From positions 1 through 64,000 of the forward strand of contig NZ_JAVJAN010000020.1 in the NCBI RefSeq assembly GCF_031344075.1: a stretch of DNA of 64,000 nucleotides, in the 5' to 3' direction. Below, in pieces: positions 43,275-52,954 of the stretch. The stretch comes from Clostridium aquiflavi. GTDB lineage: Bacteria; Bacillota; Clostridia; Clostridiales; Clostridiaceae. The translations under genes and the position numbers were made by a program. The notes beneath the pieces were generated by a model. It searched no databases. It had not been told where the DNA came from and saw only the letters and a program-made list of their open reading frames with translations. Each line of letters starts with the position of its first letter. The first letter of the stretch is position 1.

Positions 43275-43644
43275 GACATGTTTTGAAAACTGTGTATATA
43301 TTCATAAGCAAAGGTGGACTGAGTAATTGAACTTAGGAATGCTAAAATGAGTATAGTCCCATTTTAGCTTGCTCCTAATGTAAAATTAAGACAAGCAGTA
43401 AATATGACAATACTCATTAAGAATTCTCAAAGTCCAATTACAATGCCACTTTACCTATAGAATATATACACATATATTAAAATAATAATCTAAATCTTAG
43501 GAATTTACTTTGAGAACACTAACAATGAATATAGTCCTATTTTAGCTTGCTCCAAATGTAAAATTTAGACAAGCGGTAAATGTGACAATATTCATTATAT
43601 AAAATTGTGACAAGCGGTATTTTATTGAAACATTGTACTGTGTG
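43275..43644. repeat. family B repeats between the aminotransferase gene and serA
   Basis: One long copy (43290-43480) reads ATTCATAAGCAAAGGTGGAC, TGAGTAATTGAACTTAGGAA and TATAGTCCCATTTTAGCTTG, and ends TCTCAAAGTCCAATTACAAT. A second partial unit (43498-43640) shares TTTTAGCTTGCTCC, ACAAGCGGTA and CATTGTACTGTGTGAAAG. This composite also occurs at 21700-22480. The two genes are therefore separated by mobile-like DNA. Confidence 0.75.
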
Positions 43645-43692
43645 AAAGTTTAGAGTTGATGTGATGGGCTTAAAAAAACTCTAAACTTTTTA
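43645..43692 (+). promoter_or_regulatory. terminator/attenuator hairpin upstream of serA
   Basis: The perfect 13-bp stem AAAGTTTAGAGTT / AACTCTAAACTTT is followed by TTT and lies ~40 bp before the serA start. It is either a terminator of upstream transcription or an attenuator. Confidence 0.5.
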
Positions 43693-43732
43693 ATTATCCA
43701 CTTTCAACTTATAAAAAATTGGGGGAATTTTT

Positions 43733-44641
43733 ATGATTAAGGTATTAATAAACGATGGTTTGCAACCTAAAGCTATAGAAGGTTTAAAAAGTTTGGGTAT
43801 TGAAGTTATAAATGAACATTTTGATCAAGATATTTTAGGTGAAAAATTAAAAGACTTTGATGTATTGGTTATAAGATCAGCTACTAAAGTTACAGCTGAT
43901 GTTATTGATAAAGAAATCGGCGGTAATTTAAAGTTAATTATTAGAGCAGGGGTAGGGATAGACAATATAGATATACCTTATGCTGTTAAAAATAATTTAA
44001 GTGTTACAAATACTCCATCAGCAAGCTCAGATTCAGTTGCAGAACTAGCTTTAGCTCATATGTTTGCAGTTTCAAGATTTCTTGGAATAGCTAATGTAAC
44101 TATGAGAAATGGTGAATGGAATAAGAAGAAATATCAAGGATTTGAATTAGAAGGAAAGACACTTGGAATTATAGGAATGGGCAGGATAGGACAATCTTTA
44201 GCTAAAAAAGCAACAGCATTAGGCATGAACGTTATATACAATACAATAGAAGGAAAGCATGAAGAGTTAAGCTATCAATTTTTATCATTTGAAGAAGTGT
44301 TAAAAGAATCTGATTTTATATCATTACATGTTCCGTATGATAAAGAAAATGGATCATTAATAGGAAAAGATGAATTAAATTTGATGAAAAAAAATGCATA
44401 TTTAATTAATTGCGCTAGAGGAAAGGTTGTTGATGAAGCTGCATTATTAGAAGCACTTAATAATGAAGTTATTGCAGGTGCAGGAATTGATGTATTTGAA
44501 GAAGAACCAACAAAAAATGAAGCTTTAATTAATCATCCTAAAGTTAGTGTAACTCCTCATATTGGAGCAGCGACTAAAGAAGCTCAAACTAGAATTGGTG
44601 ATGAGGTAGTTTCAATTATAAAAGACTTTTTTAAATTGTAG
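43733..44641 (+). CDS. serA: D-3-phosphoglycerate dehydrogenase (short form)
   Basis: This 302-aa NAD-dependent 2-hydroxyacid dehydrogenase has the NAD motif IIGMGRIGQSLAKKA and the catalytic Arg in INCARGKVVDEAAL. The Glu in DVFEEEP and the His in TPHIGAAT complete the catalytic set. It lacks the C-terminal ACT and ASB regulatory domains, so it is probably not serine-inhibited in the classical way. Next to a class V aminotransferase and a DUF1015 protein, it is best read as serA, the first step of serine synthesis. The ATG follows TTGGGGGAATTTTT. Confidence 0.9.
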   Translation: MIKVLINDGLQPKAIEGLKSLGIEVINEHFDQDILGEKLKDFDVLVIRSATKVTADVIDKEIGGNLKLIIRAGVGIDNIDIPYAVKNNLSVTNTPSASSDSVAELALAHMFAVSRFLGIANVTMRNGEWNKKKYQGFELEGKTLGIIGMGRIGQSLAKKATALGMNVIYNTIEGKHEELSYQFLSFEEVLKESDFISLHVPYDKENGSLIGKDELNLMKKNAYLINCARGKVVDEAALLEALNNEVIAGAGIDVFEEEPTKNEALINHPKVSVTPHIGAATKEAQTRIGDEVVSIIKDFFKL

Positions 44642-44654
44642 GATTTAATTAGAA

Positions 44655-44905
44655 AAAGTTATGATTTACAATATATATTGATATATGCATAAGTAAAGCT
44701 GGATAGAGTAATTGAACTTAGTAATACTAAAATGAGTATAATTTAATTACAAGGCCACTTTATTTATTGCATAGATCAAGACATGTTTAAAATAGAGACT
44801 AAAAAATGAATAAAGTAGTTTATTAATTGAGTGAAATTGTTTACAATAGAAGTAAAAGAGGCCGTGTTTTAACAGAGTGTTGATATATTTGAAACAGAGC
44901 CTAAA
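44655..44905. repeat. family B repeats between serA and the DUF1015 gene
   Basis: ATTGATATATGCATAAGTAA, then AGAGTAATTGAACTTAGTAA and TACTAAAATGAGTATA is one unit. A second, truncated unit (GTTTTAACAGAGTGTTGATA) lies at ~44871-44890. This DNA fills the gap before the next gene. Confidence 0.7.
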
Positions 44906-44940
44906 ATAAAAATACTTTAAATAATTAGGAGGAAGTTTAA

Positions 44941-46197
44941 ATGGCTGTAGTTAGACCTTTTAAAAGTATTAGACCAATTAGAGAATTAGCATCAAAAATA
45001 GCAGCTCTGCCATATGATGTTATGAATAGTGAAGAGGCAAGAGATATGGTAAAGGGAAATCAATATTCGTTCCTTCATATTGATAGAGCAGAAATAGATT
45101 TAGATCCTTCAATAGATGTACATGATAAAAAGGTTTATGAAAAAGCCAGAGACAATTTAAATAAAATGATTGATGATGGTGAGTATATACAAGATATTAA
45201 TCCTTGTCTGTACATATATAGACAAATAATGGATGGAAGATCTCAAACAGGAATAGTATTTTGCGCATCTATTGATGATTATCTTAATGGCGTTATAAAA
45301 AAACATGAATTTACTAGACAAGATAAAGAAGATGATAGAATAAATCATGTTGATTGTTGTGATGCAAATACAGGTCCTATATTTTTAACTTATAAAGAAG
45401 ATCAAATTGCATCAGAAATTATTGAAGCATGGATTGAAAATGAAAGTAAAAGAAAACCGCTATATGATTTTGTGTCAGAAGACGGAATTACTCATGTTGT
45501 TTGGGCAATTGATAATGAAATAATAATAGATGAAATAGTAGACTTGTTTAAAGAAATAGATTATTTATATATAGCAGATGGACATCATAGATCAGCTTCG
45601 GCAGTTCAAGTTGGATTAAAGAGAAGACAAGAAAATCCTGATTACACTGGAGAAGAAGAATTTAATTATTTCTTAGCAGTAGCATTTCCAGATAATGATT
45701 TAATGGTAATGGATTATAATAGAGTAGTTAAAGATTTAAATGGATTAACTAAAAATGAGTTACTAGATAAATTAGGAGATAAATTTGATATATCAGATGC
45801 TTCAACTAATGAGCCATTTAAACCTTATAAAAAGCACATGTTTGGCATGTACTTAGAAAATAAGTGGTATGTATTAGAAGCAAAAGAAGGAACTTTTAAT
45901 GAAAAGGATCCAATCTTAAGTCTTGATGTATCAATACTACAGAATAATTTATTAACTCCAATATTAGGTATTGAAGATGTAAGAACATCACCTAGAATAG
46001 ATTTTATTGGAGGAATAAGAGGTTTAAAAGAATTAGAACGCAGAGCAAATACTGATATGAGAATAGCTTTTTCAATGTATCCAACAGAAGTTAGAGATAT
46101 AATGAAAGTAGCAGATATTGGAGAAGTAATGCCTCCAAAATCTACTTGGTTTGAACCTAAATTAAGAAGCGGATTATTTGTTCATAAATTAAAATAA
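44941..46197 (+). CDS. DUF1015 family protein next to serA
   Basis: This 418-aa cytoplasmic protein has PFKSIRPIRELASKIAALPY at its start and the conserved LYIADGHHRSASAV motif (~215) of DUF1015. The family belongs to the ParB/Srx-like fold group that includes the ADP-dependent serine kinase SerK, which also carries a DGHHR-type motif. In clostridia it is repeatedly found beside serA and a class V aminotransferase. A role in serine or phosphoserine metabolism is therefore plausible but unproven. The ATG follows TTAGGAGGAAGTTTAA. Confidence 0.85.
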   Translation: MAVVRPFKSIRPIRELASKIAALPYDVMNSEEARDMVKGNQYSFLHIDRAEIDLDPSIDVHDKKVYEKARDNLNKMIDDGEYIQDINPCLYIYRQIMDGRSQTGIVFCASIDDYLNGVIKKHEFTRQDKEDDRINHVDCCDANTGPIFLTYKEDQIASEIIEAWIENESKRKPLYDFVSEDGITHVVWAIDNEIIIDEIVDLFKEIDYLYIADGHHRSASAVQVGLKRRQENPDYTGEEEFNYFLAVAFPDNDLMVMDYNRVVKDLNGLTKNELLDKLGDKFDISDASTNEPFKPYKKHMFGMYLENKWYVLEAKEGTFNEKDPILSLDVSILQNNLLTPILGIEDVRTSPRIDFIGGIRGLKELERRANTDMRIAFSMYPTEVRDIMKVADIGEVMPPKSTWFEPKLRSGLFVHKLK

Positions 46198-46328
46198 ATG
46201 TCTCTGCAAAATAAGGCTTAAACAGAAATAAAAAAGACTGACTAAGAAGAGAAAAAGGGACAAAAAATACCGGAGGAAATCAAAGGTAATTAATAAAAAG
46301 GGCTATTATAGATAAAATAATGGGTTAG

Positions 46329-46408
46329 AAGGAATAAGGTAAGATATTAATTTTCAACGCTTGCAAGAGTATTGAAGAGAAATATTGAAAAGCCTTATTC
46401 CTTTTTAT
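46329..46408 (+). terminator. terminator of the serine cluster
   Basis: A long stem closes with AAGGAATAAGG / CCTTATTCCTT followed by TTTT, with an internal arm. The 46409-46633 stretch has only AT-rich promoter DNA. Confidence 0.65.
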
Positions 46409-46633
46409 TTTCCTCATTTTTATCAACTTATTCTAGCAGCCATTTAAGTGCAGTTGCTCATTAGAAAATTATATCGGCTGTAAATTATTGTATAAGATAA
46501 TTTTAACTAAACTATTGAAACTAATTATGAATAATTAAAATATATAATTAGGAACAATATAAATATATATAAATATTTTATATATGGCATTATCATGATT
46601 TTTATATTATATAAATTGGGGAGGAATATAATA

Positions 46634-47953
46634 ATGCAACCAGAAGTTGGGTCTGTGAATATAACTTCACAAATAATTTTAATAGTCATTTTAACGTTAG
46701 TTAATGCATTTTTTGCGTCAGCAGAAATGGCTATAGTGTCATTAAATAAAAATAAAATAAAACTTCTTGCAGAAGATGGAGATAAGAAAGCAATAATTTT
46801 ATTAAAACTTATGGATGAGCCCACTAAATTTTTATCTACTATACAAGTGGGCATAACTCTTGCAGGATTTTTTAGTAGTGCTTCTGCTGCTACTGGAATA
46901 TCACAAGATTTAGCACGTTATTTAAGTAAATTTAATATACCTTATAGCAATAAAATAGCATTAATAATAGTAACTGTTATTATATCTTATATAACATTGG
47001 TATTTGGTGAATTATTTCCAAAGAGAATCGCACTTAAGGAGTCTGAGTCTATTGCAATGTTTTCTGTAAGACCTATATTATATGTATCTAAAATAACTGC
47101 TCCATTTATAAAACTTCTTTCTGCATCAACTAATATATTAGTTAGATTATCAGGTCTAGATAAAGATGGACTAGATGAAAAAGTGTCTAAGGAAGAAATA
47201 AGGTCATTAGTAGAAGTAGGTCAAGAACATGGAGTAATAAATGAAACAGAAAAAGATATGATAAACAGTATATTTGAGTTCGATGATAAACTGGCAGATG
47301 AAGTAATGACACCAAGAACAGACGTATACTTAATTAATATAAATAAACCATTAGAAGAATATTTAGATGAATTAATAGAAGAAAAATATTCTAGAGTGCC
47401 TGTATATGAAGAGGATATAGATAATATTATAGGTATATTATATATGAAAGATTTTATGCTTGAAGCACGTAAATATGGCTTTGAAAATGTAGATATAAGA
47501 AAAATACTACATTCACCATATTTTGTACCTGAAACTAAAAATATTGATGATCTGTTTAATGAACTTAAAAGCTCTAAAAAGCATATGGCAATACTAATAG
47601 ATGAGTATGGAGGATTTTCAGGTATAGTTACAATAGAAGATTTAATAGAAGAAGTTATGGGAAATATAGATGATGAATATGATGAAGAAGAATGTTATAT
47701 ACAAAAGATAGATGGCAACACATTTATAGTTAATGGATTAATGCCTATAAATGATTTAAATGATTATCTTAACATACAGTTAGTTTCAGAAGATTGCGAT
47801 ACTATAAGTGGATTTTTAATCAATTTTATAGGAAGAATACCTGAGGATATAGAAGAAAAAGTTATTGAATATGAAAATGTAATATTTAAAATAGAATCAG
47901 TAAAAGAAAAAAGAATAGAAAAAATAAAAATATGTATACAGAGAGATAAGTGA
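46634..47953 (+). CDS. CNNM/HlyC/CorC family membrane protein (second paralogue)
   Basis: This ~439-aa protein, starting at ATG 46634 after GGGGAGGAATATAATA, has the DUF21 transmembrane domain (~10-200, with FASAEMAIVSLNKNKIKLL and FGELFPKRIALKESESIA). A CBS pair follows (~220-345, VMTPRTDVYLININKP and HMAILIDEYGGFSGIVTIEDL), then a CorC_HlyC domain (~360-439). It is a paralogue of the gene at 26390, with a similar acidic linker. Likely role in divalent cation (Mg2+) homeostasis. Confidence 0.92.
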   Translation: MQPEVGSVNITSQIILIVILTLVNAFFASAEMAIVSLNKNKIKLLAEDGDKKAIILLKLMDEPTKFLSTIQVGITLAGFFSSASAATGISQDLARYLSKFNIPYSNKIALIIVTVIISYITLVFGELFPKRIALKESESIAMFSVRPILYVSKITAPFIKLLSASTNILVRLSGLDKDGLDEKVSKEEIRSLVEVGQEHGVINETEKDMINSIFEFDDKLADEVMTPRTDVYLININKPLEEYLDELIEEKYSRVPVYEEDIDNIIGILYMKDFMLEARKYGFENVDIRKILHSPYFVPETKNIDDLFNELKSSKKHMAILIDEYGGFSGIVTIEDLIEEVMGNIDDEYDEEECYIQKIDGNTFIVNGLMPINDLNDYLNIQLVSEDCDTISGFLINFIGRIPEDIEEKVIEYENVIFKIESVKEKRIEKIKICIQRDK

Positions 47954-48346
47954 ACATAATAATAAACCTCTCTCTAGAAAAAATAGAAGATATAATTTTA
48001 TCAGAAAAAGACAAGTTATCCTCACACTTTAAAGATTTAAATTTTAAAAGATATCCACAAATTTATAAGAATAAGTCTTATTATTGTTGACAATAAATTT
48101 AAAATTGTGAATAAGTTATTTCTCTTAATAAATTATCAAAAATATTATCAAGATTATAATGTGATTATTAGTAAATTTTAAATGAAATGATAAAATTGTA
48201 AAAATATTATTATAAAAATAATGTTTTTACAATTTTTGGAAAGGTAATAATTCAATTATGTAAATATATTTTCAATTATTGAAATGTAAATATGTATAAT
48301 ATATACTATTAATTATAAATAATTACAATTAATGGGAGGGGAAGTA
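47954..48346. other. 393-bp intergenic region, no gene
   Basis: AT-rich DNA with no open frame or clear terminator. TATCCACAA near 48052-48060 is a partial DnaA-box match, and a T/A-run hairpin lies near 48200-48235. It ends with the GGGAGGGGAAGTA ribosome binding site of the PHP gene. Confidence 0.4.
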
Positions 48347-51300
48347 ATGTTAAAGAAAAATAAAAAACTACTTGCATTATTAATTTCTATATCAGTTTTA
48401 ACTACTTCTATTATTTTGCCAGTTGAAAAATCTTTTGCTCTTGATGAGATAATTGATTCAATTTCAAAAGCTAATTCAGAAACTAAAGTTGATGAAAACG
48501 CAGCCAAGGAAGAAAAGAATGAAGAAAAAGTTTTAGAAGATAAAGCTGAAGCAGATAAAGAGGAAACTTTAGAGGAAAATACTGATAAAGACAAAGGAGA
48601 AACTTCAGAGGGGGAAGTAGATAAGGATAAATCAGAAGAGAATTTAGAGAGTAATTCAAAAGATGAACTTAATTCCGTAGAAAATGTAACCGATAACATC
48701 GATCCGAAAAATGAGAGAACACAGAGTGAAGAAAAAGTAAATGAAGATAATGAAAAAGATAAAAATAAAGAAAATACTGATAGTGATAGTGAAGTAAAAG
48801 ATACTATAAGTATTAAAGATGCTTCAAAATTAGAAAATAATAAAGAAGCAACAGTAGAAGGTGTAGTTTCTTTTGTTGAAGACAATAAAAAACTTCATAT
48901 TCAAGATGAAACTGGTGCAATAGCTATATTTGATAATGCAAGTGAGCTTAATTTTAATCAATATAAAAGAGGCGATAAGGTAAAAGTTATAGGTAAGAAA
49001 AACATAAATAAAGTGCCTGTATTACAAAATGTTAAAATTAATTTAGTTGAAAGTGGTGTAGAATTAAATCCGAAAACTGTAACAATATTGGATTTATTAG
49101 CAGGAGAGCATATTTCTGAATTTGTAAGAATAGAAAATGCAATTGTAGATTTAACTGATGGAAATAAATTAAAAATAAAACAAGATGGTCGTACTATAGA
49201 GATCTTTCCAAAGTTATCTGAAGCTAAACTAAATAATGGTGATATCGTAAATGTAGAAGGTACTATAGGAAAGCATAAAAAGATTTATCAAATGTTTGGA
49301 AAATCCTGTACTTTTACTAAAATGGATATAAAAATAAAACATTCTAATATTAATAGTGCTGATATTAATAATGATTTAAAAATAGAAGCAGAAGTATTAG
49401 GTTCTGAGATTGATAGCGTAGACCTAAATTATAGAGTTACTGGAGCTGAAAAGTTTGAAAAATCAGAAATGACAAAAGGTGAAGATAATAAATATAGTGT
49501 TAATTTATCAAAAGAAAATTTGAATTTAAAGGGAATGGAATATTATATATCTGCTAGAGATAAAAAAGGTGAAATTAAAACAGATACTTATTCAGTAAAA
49601 GTTACTAATGGTAATCCACCTGAAATATATAATATGGAACCAGCAGAAAATTCTAAAATAAATATGGAAACGCTTCCTATAATAAAGGCTTCAATTAAAT
49701 CTGATAAAGATATAAATACAGAATCTATTAAAGTGTATTTAGATAATAATGACATTACCTCAAATACTAAAATTACAGGAGAGTATATTGAGCATAAACC
49801 TAATGAAAAACTTAAATATGGATTACACACTGTAAAAATAGAAGTTAGTGATACATTGGGTAATGTAACTAACAAAGAGTGGGAGTTCAGAGTATTTAAG
49901 GACGGTAATTTAAAACATTTATTTGGACAACTTCATGCACATACTAATATTTCAGATGGAAGCGGTTCACTAGATGAAGCTTATAAATGGGTAAAGGAAA
50001 ACGGAGCGGATTATTATGCAGTAACAGACCATTCAAACTGGTTTGATAATGATAAAGATGCAAATTTAGCAGATGGATCAGTTAGCCAAAAGTGGACACA
50101 AGCTCATAAAATAGCTGATGAATATAATAAACCTGGAGATTTTACAGCTATTTATGGATATGAAATGACATGGTCAGGTTCTACTGGCGGATGGGGTCAT
50201 ATAAATACATTCAATACACCAGGATTTGAGACAAGAAATAATAAAGCCATGGATTTACAAAATTACTACAAGACTATTCAAACTCAGCCTCAATCAATAT
50301 CTCAATTAAACCACCCAGGCAAGACTTTTGGTGATTTTGCTGACTTTGGATTTTATAGTGAAGGTGCTGACAAATATGTAAACTTAATTGAAGTAGGTAA
50401 TGGTGAAGGTTCAATAAGAGGATCAGGATATTTCCCAAGTTACGAGTATTATACAAGAGCTTTAGATAAAGGATGGCATGTTGCTCCAACTAACAGCCAA
50501 GATAACCATAAAGGAAATTGGTTTACATCTAATAATGCTAGAACAATAGTACTTGCAGATGATAATTCAAGAGAATCTATATATGATGCTCTTAGAGAAA
50601 AGAGAGTATATGCTTCAGAAGATACTGATATGACAATAGATTATACAGTAAATGATGAAGTGATGGGAAGTTCTTTAGGAGATGAGGATAAGCTTAAGTT
50701 TAAGATAAATGCAAATGATCCTACTGATAAGATAAAGAAAGTTTCAATAATTGCTAATGGTGGAGTTGAAGTTGAATCTAAAACTTTCAATTCTAATGAT
50801 GCTAACTGGGAATTAACTTTAGATCCAGAATATAGTTACTATTATGTTAAGGTCGTGCAAGAAGACAAGGATATATCAGTAACTTCTCCTGTTTGGGTTG
50901 GGGATGCTTTAAATGTTGGGTTATCAAATGCATCTGTTGATACTGATATGACATTACCAGGTGAAAATGTAGAACTTAATGTTGGATTCTTCAATAATGG
51001 TGAAAATGAAGTTAAGGATGTTAAGTTTGAATTCTTTAAGGATAAGATAAATTCTGATAATAAAATAGGTGAAAAAGTAGTTGAAAAGGTAGGAAGTACT
51101 CAAACAGAGAATGTTAAGTTTAATTGGAAAGCAGATAAAGAAGGAGAATATACTTTATACGCAAAAGCAACTGTTAAATTAGATAAGGGAGAAAAAACAT
51201 TTACTACTAGTGCTAAAGTAAAGATTGTAAATCCAGAGAATGTTAAAAAGATATTAGTTGATGGAGCTCACTATAATCAATATGTAACAGGTGATTATGC

Positions 51301-52756
51301 TGGAAAATATACTGCATTTAAGAGTTTATTAACAGAAAAAGATGGGCTAACAGTAATAAATAAAGAGAAGATAACTGATGAAACTTTAAAAGATGTTAAG
51401 ATATTAGTTCTTACAAATCCACAAAGCACTGATAATGGAGATTTAAAAGCAAGTAAATTTCAGGATAGTGAAATACAAGCCATAAAGAGATATGTAGAAA
51501 ATGGAGGAAATGTAATAGTATCAACTAGAGCAGACTATAAAGATGGAAAAGGTGAATATAGCAATGGAAGTCAAATGAATTCTGTTTTAGAAGCTATAGG
51601 AACTAAGTTAAGAGTAAATGATGATGAAGTAATTGATAATACTACTGGCGGAAAAGAAAAATATAGATTATATTTAAAAAATTATGATTCACCAAACTAC
51701 AATTTACTTAATGGAGTTAAGAATGGTGAAGATGAATATAGTTTTTATAATGGTGCATCAGTAATTTTAGCAGATGGGGCAAATGATGAGGGCGTTGATT
51801 TCTTAGTTAAAGGATTTGAGACTACTGAAACAAAGGATGCTGATGGTGATAAAGATAATGTAGAAGTTCCTAAAGGAAGCGTAAATACAATGGGGGTTGA
51901 ACAGTTAAGTAATGGTGCAAAAATAGTAGTTTCAGGAAATACTTTCTTCTCTGATTTTGAGATTGATGGTACTAATGGAGAAAAATATTCTAATATAAAA
52001 ATTACAGATAATATTGTAAATTGGATGATGCCGTCTAAGGAAACTAAAACAATTAAGTTAGGTGACATCAGAAAAGATAGTAATAATGATGGAACACCAG
52101 ATTTATATGGTAAAAAGGTTACTGTTGAAGGATATGTTACTTCACAATCTGAAGCTGTAGAACCTATGAATTCATTCTTTGAAGTTGTATATATTTCAGA
52201 TGAAACTGGTGGAGCATGTATATTTGGAGTATCTAGTACTAAATTAAAAGTTGGTCAAAAAGTTAGAATTACAGGTGTAGTTGATGCTTATCAAGGTGAA
52301 CTTGAAATTTCATTAGCAGATAGAAATGCTGGACCTGTATCAGGAAATATTGAATCTAAAAATGTTAAATTAATAGATGAAAATATAGTTGATGTAGAAC
52401 CTATAGATCTTTCAACAGGTGATAGTATGTTACCTATTAATGGTGGAAAACTTGTTAAAGTACAAGGAAAAATTATAAGAAAGGACAAGCAAAACCTATA
52501 TATTGATGATGGATCAGGTATATCAAGAGTATATGTTGAAGGATATATTTGGGACGGAATAAATAAAGAAGAATCTTTAGGTAAATGGGATAAGAACATT
52601 GAAGTTGGTGATAAGGTTTCAGCAATTGGGTTAGCATCATGGGATCCTGAAGGTGGTAGATTAAGAGTAAGAAATACTGGTGAAATTAAATTTCAAGAAA
52701 ATGTTGTGAGCAAACATTGGGAAAACAAAAACTTAATAAGAAATAGAGTTAATTAA
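48347..52756 (+). CDS. large secreted PHP-domain protein with multiple OB-fold domains
   Basis: This ~1469-aa exported protein (ATG 48347, GGGAGGGG upstream) starts with a signal peptide (1-~30). An acidic Glu/Lys/Asp-rich region (~33-150) follows. Two OB-fold-like domains come next (~155-330, EGVVSFVEDNKKLHIQDETG), then an Ig-like section. The PHP/CehA-type metal-dependent phosphoesterase (~525-830) has QLHAHTNISDGSGS, YYAVTDHSNWF, QLNHPG and APTNSQDNHKGNW. A CARDB-like domain (~865-960), a DUF4350/GATase-like domain (~970-1240) and two further OB-like domains end the protein. Likely an extracellular phosphodiesterase or nuclease. No wall-anchor motif is seen. Confidence 0.85.
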   Translation: MLKKNKKLLALLISISVLTTSIILPVEKSFALDEIIDSISKANSETKVDENAAKEEKNEEKVLEDKAEADKEETLEENTDKDKGETSEGEVDKDKSEENLESNSKDELNSVENVTDNIDPKNERTQSEEKVNEDNEKDKNKENTDSDSEVKDTISIKDASKLENNKEATVEGVVSFVEDNKKLHIQDETGAIAIFDNASELNFNQYKRGDKVKVIGKKNINKVPVLQNVKINLVESGVELNPKTVTILDLLAGEHISEFVRIENAIVDLTDGNKLKIKQDGRTIEIFPKLSEAKLNNGDIVNVEGTIGKHKKIYQMFGKSCTFTKMDIKIKHSNINSADINNDLKIEAEVLGSEIDSVDLNYRVTGAEKFEKSEMTKGEDNKYSVNLSKENLNLKGMEYYISARDKKGEIKTDTYSVKVTNGNPPEIYNMEPAENSKINMETLPIIKASIKSDKDINTESIKVYLDNNDITSNTKITGEYIEHKPNEKLKYGLHTVKIEVSDTLGNVTNKEWEFRVFKDGNLKHLFGQLHAHTNISDGSGSLDEAYKWVKENGADYYAVTDHSNWFDNDKDANLADGSVSQKWTQAHKIADEYNKPGDFTAIYGYEMTWSGSTGGWGHINTFNTPGFETRNNKAMDLQNYYKTIQTQPQSISQLNHPGKTFGDFADFGFYSEGADKYVNLIEVGNGEGSIRGSGYFPSYEYYTRALDKGWHVAPTNSQDNHKGNWFTSNNARTIVLADDNSRESIYDALREKRVYASEDTDMTIDYTVNDEVMGSSLGDEDKLKFKINANDPTDKIKKVSIIANGGVEVESKTFNSNDANWELTLDPEYSYYYVKVVQEDKDISVTSPVWVGDALNVGLSNASVDTDMTLPGENVELNVGFFNNGENEVKDVKFEFFKDKINSDNKIGEKVVEKVGSTQTENVKFNWKADKEGEYTLYAKATVKLDKGEKTFTTSAKVKIVNPENVKKILVDGAHYNQYVTGDYAGKYTAFKSLLTEKDGLTVINKEKITDETLKDVKILVLTNPQSTDNGDLKASKFQDSEIQAIKRYVENGGNVIVSTRADYKDGKGEYSNGSQMNSVLEAIGTKLRVNDDEVIDNTTGGKEKYRLYLKNYDSPNYNLLNGVKNGEDEYSFYNGASVILADGANDEGVDFLVKGFETTETKDADGDKDNVEVPKGSVNTMGVEQLSNGAKIVVSGNTFFSDFEIDGTNGEKYSNIKITDNIVNWMMPSKETKTIKLGDIRKDSNNDGTPDLYGKKVTVEGYVTSQSEAVEPMNSFFEVVYISDETGGACIFGVSSTKLKVGQKVRITGVVDAYQGELEISLADRNAGPVSGNIESKNVKLIDENIVDVEPIDLSTGDSMLPINGGKLVKVQGKIIRKDKQNLYIDDGSGISRVYVEGYIWDGINKEESLGKWDKNIEVGDKVSAIGLASWDPEGGRLRVRNTGEIKFQENVVSKHWENKNLIRNRVN

Positions 52757-52954
52757 TTTTTAAACTTAAGAAGTAAAAGATAATTAATATTAGAAGAAGT
52801 AAATCATTATTATAGAAGGCATTTAGTTTTGGACTATGTTTATATAAAGAAAGTTTTGTGAAAAATAAATTATATATTTAGTTAAAGAGATAGTTATATT
52901 AAACACTCATTAACAATGTCCTTCTGTATAGTGAAATAAGGGGAGCGTTTTTCT

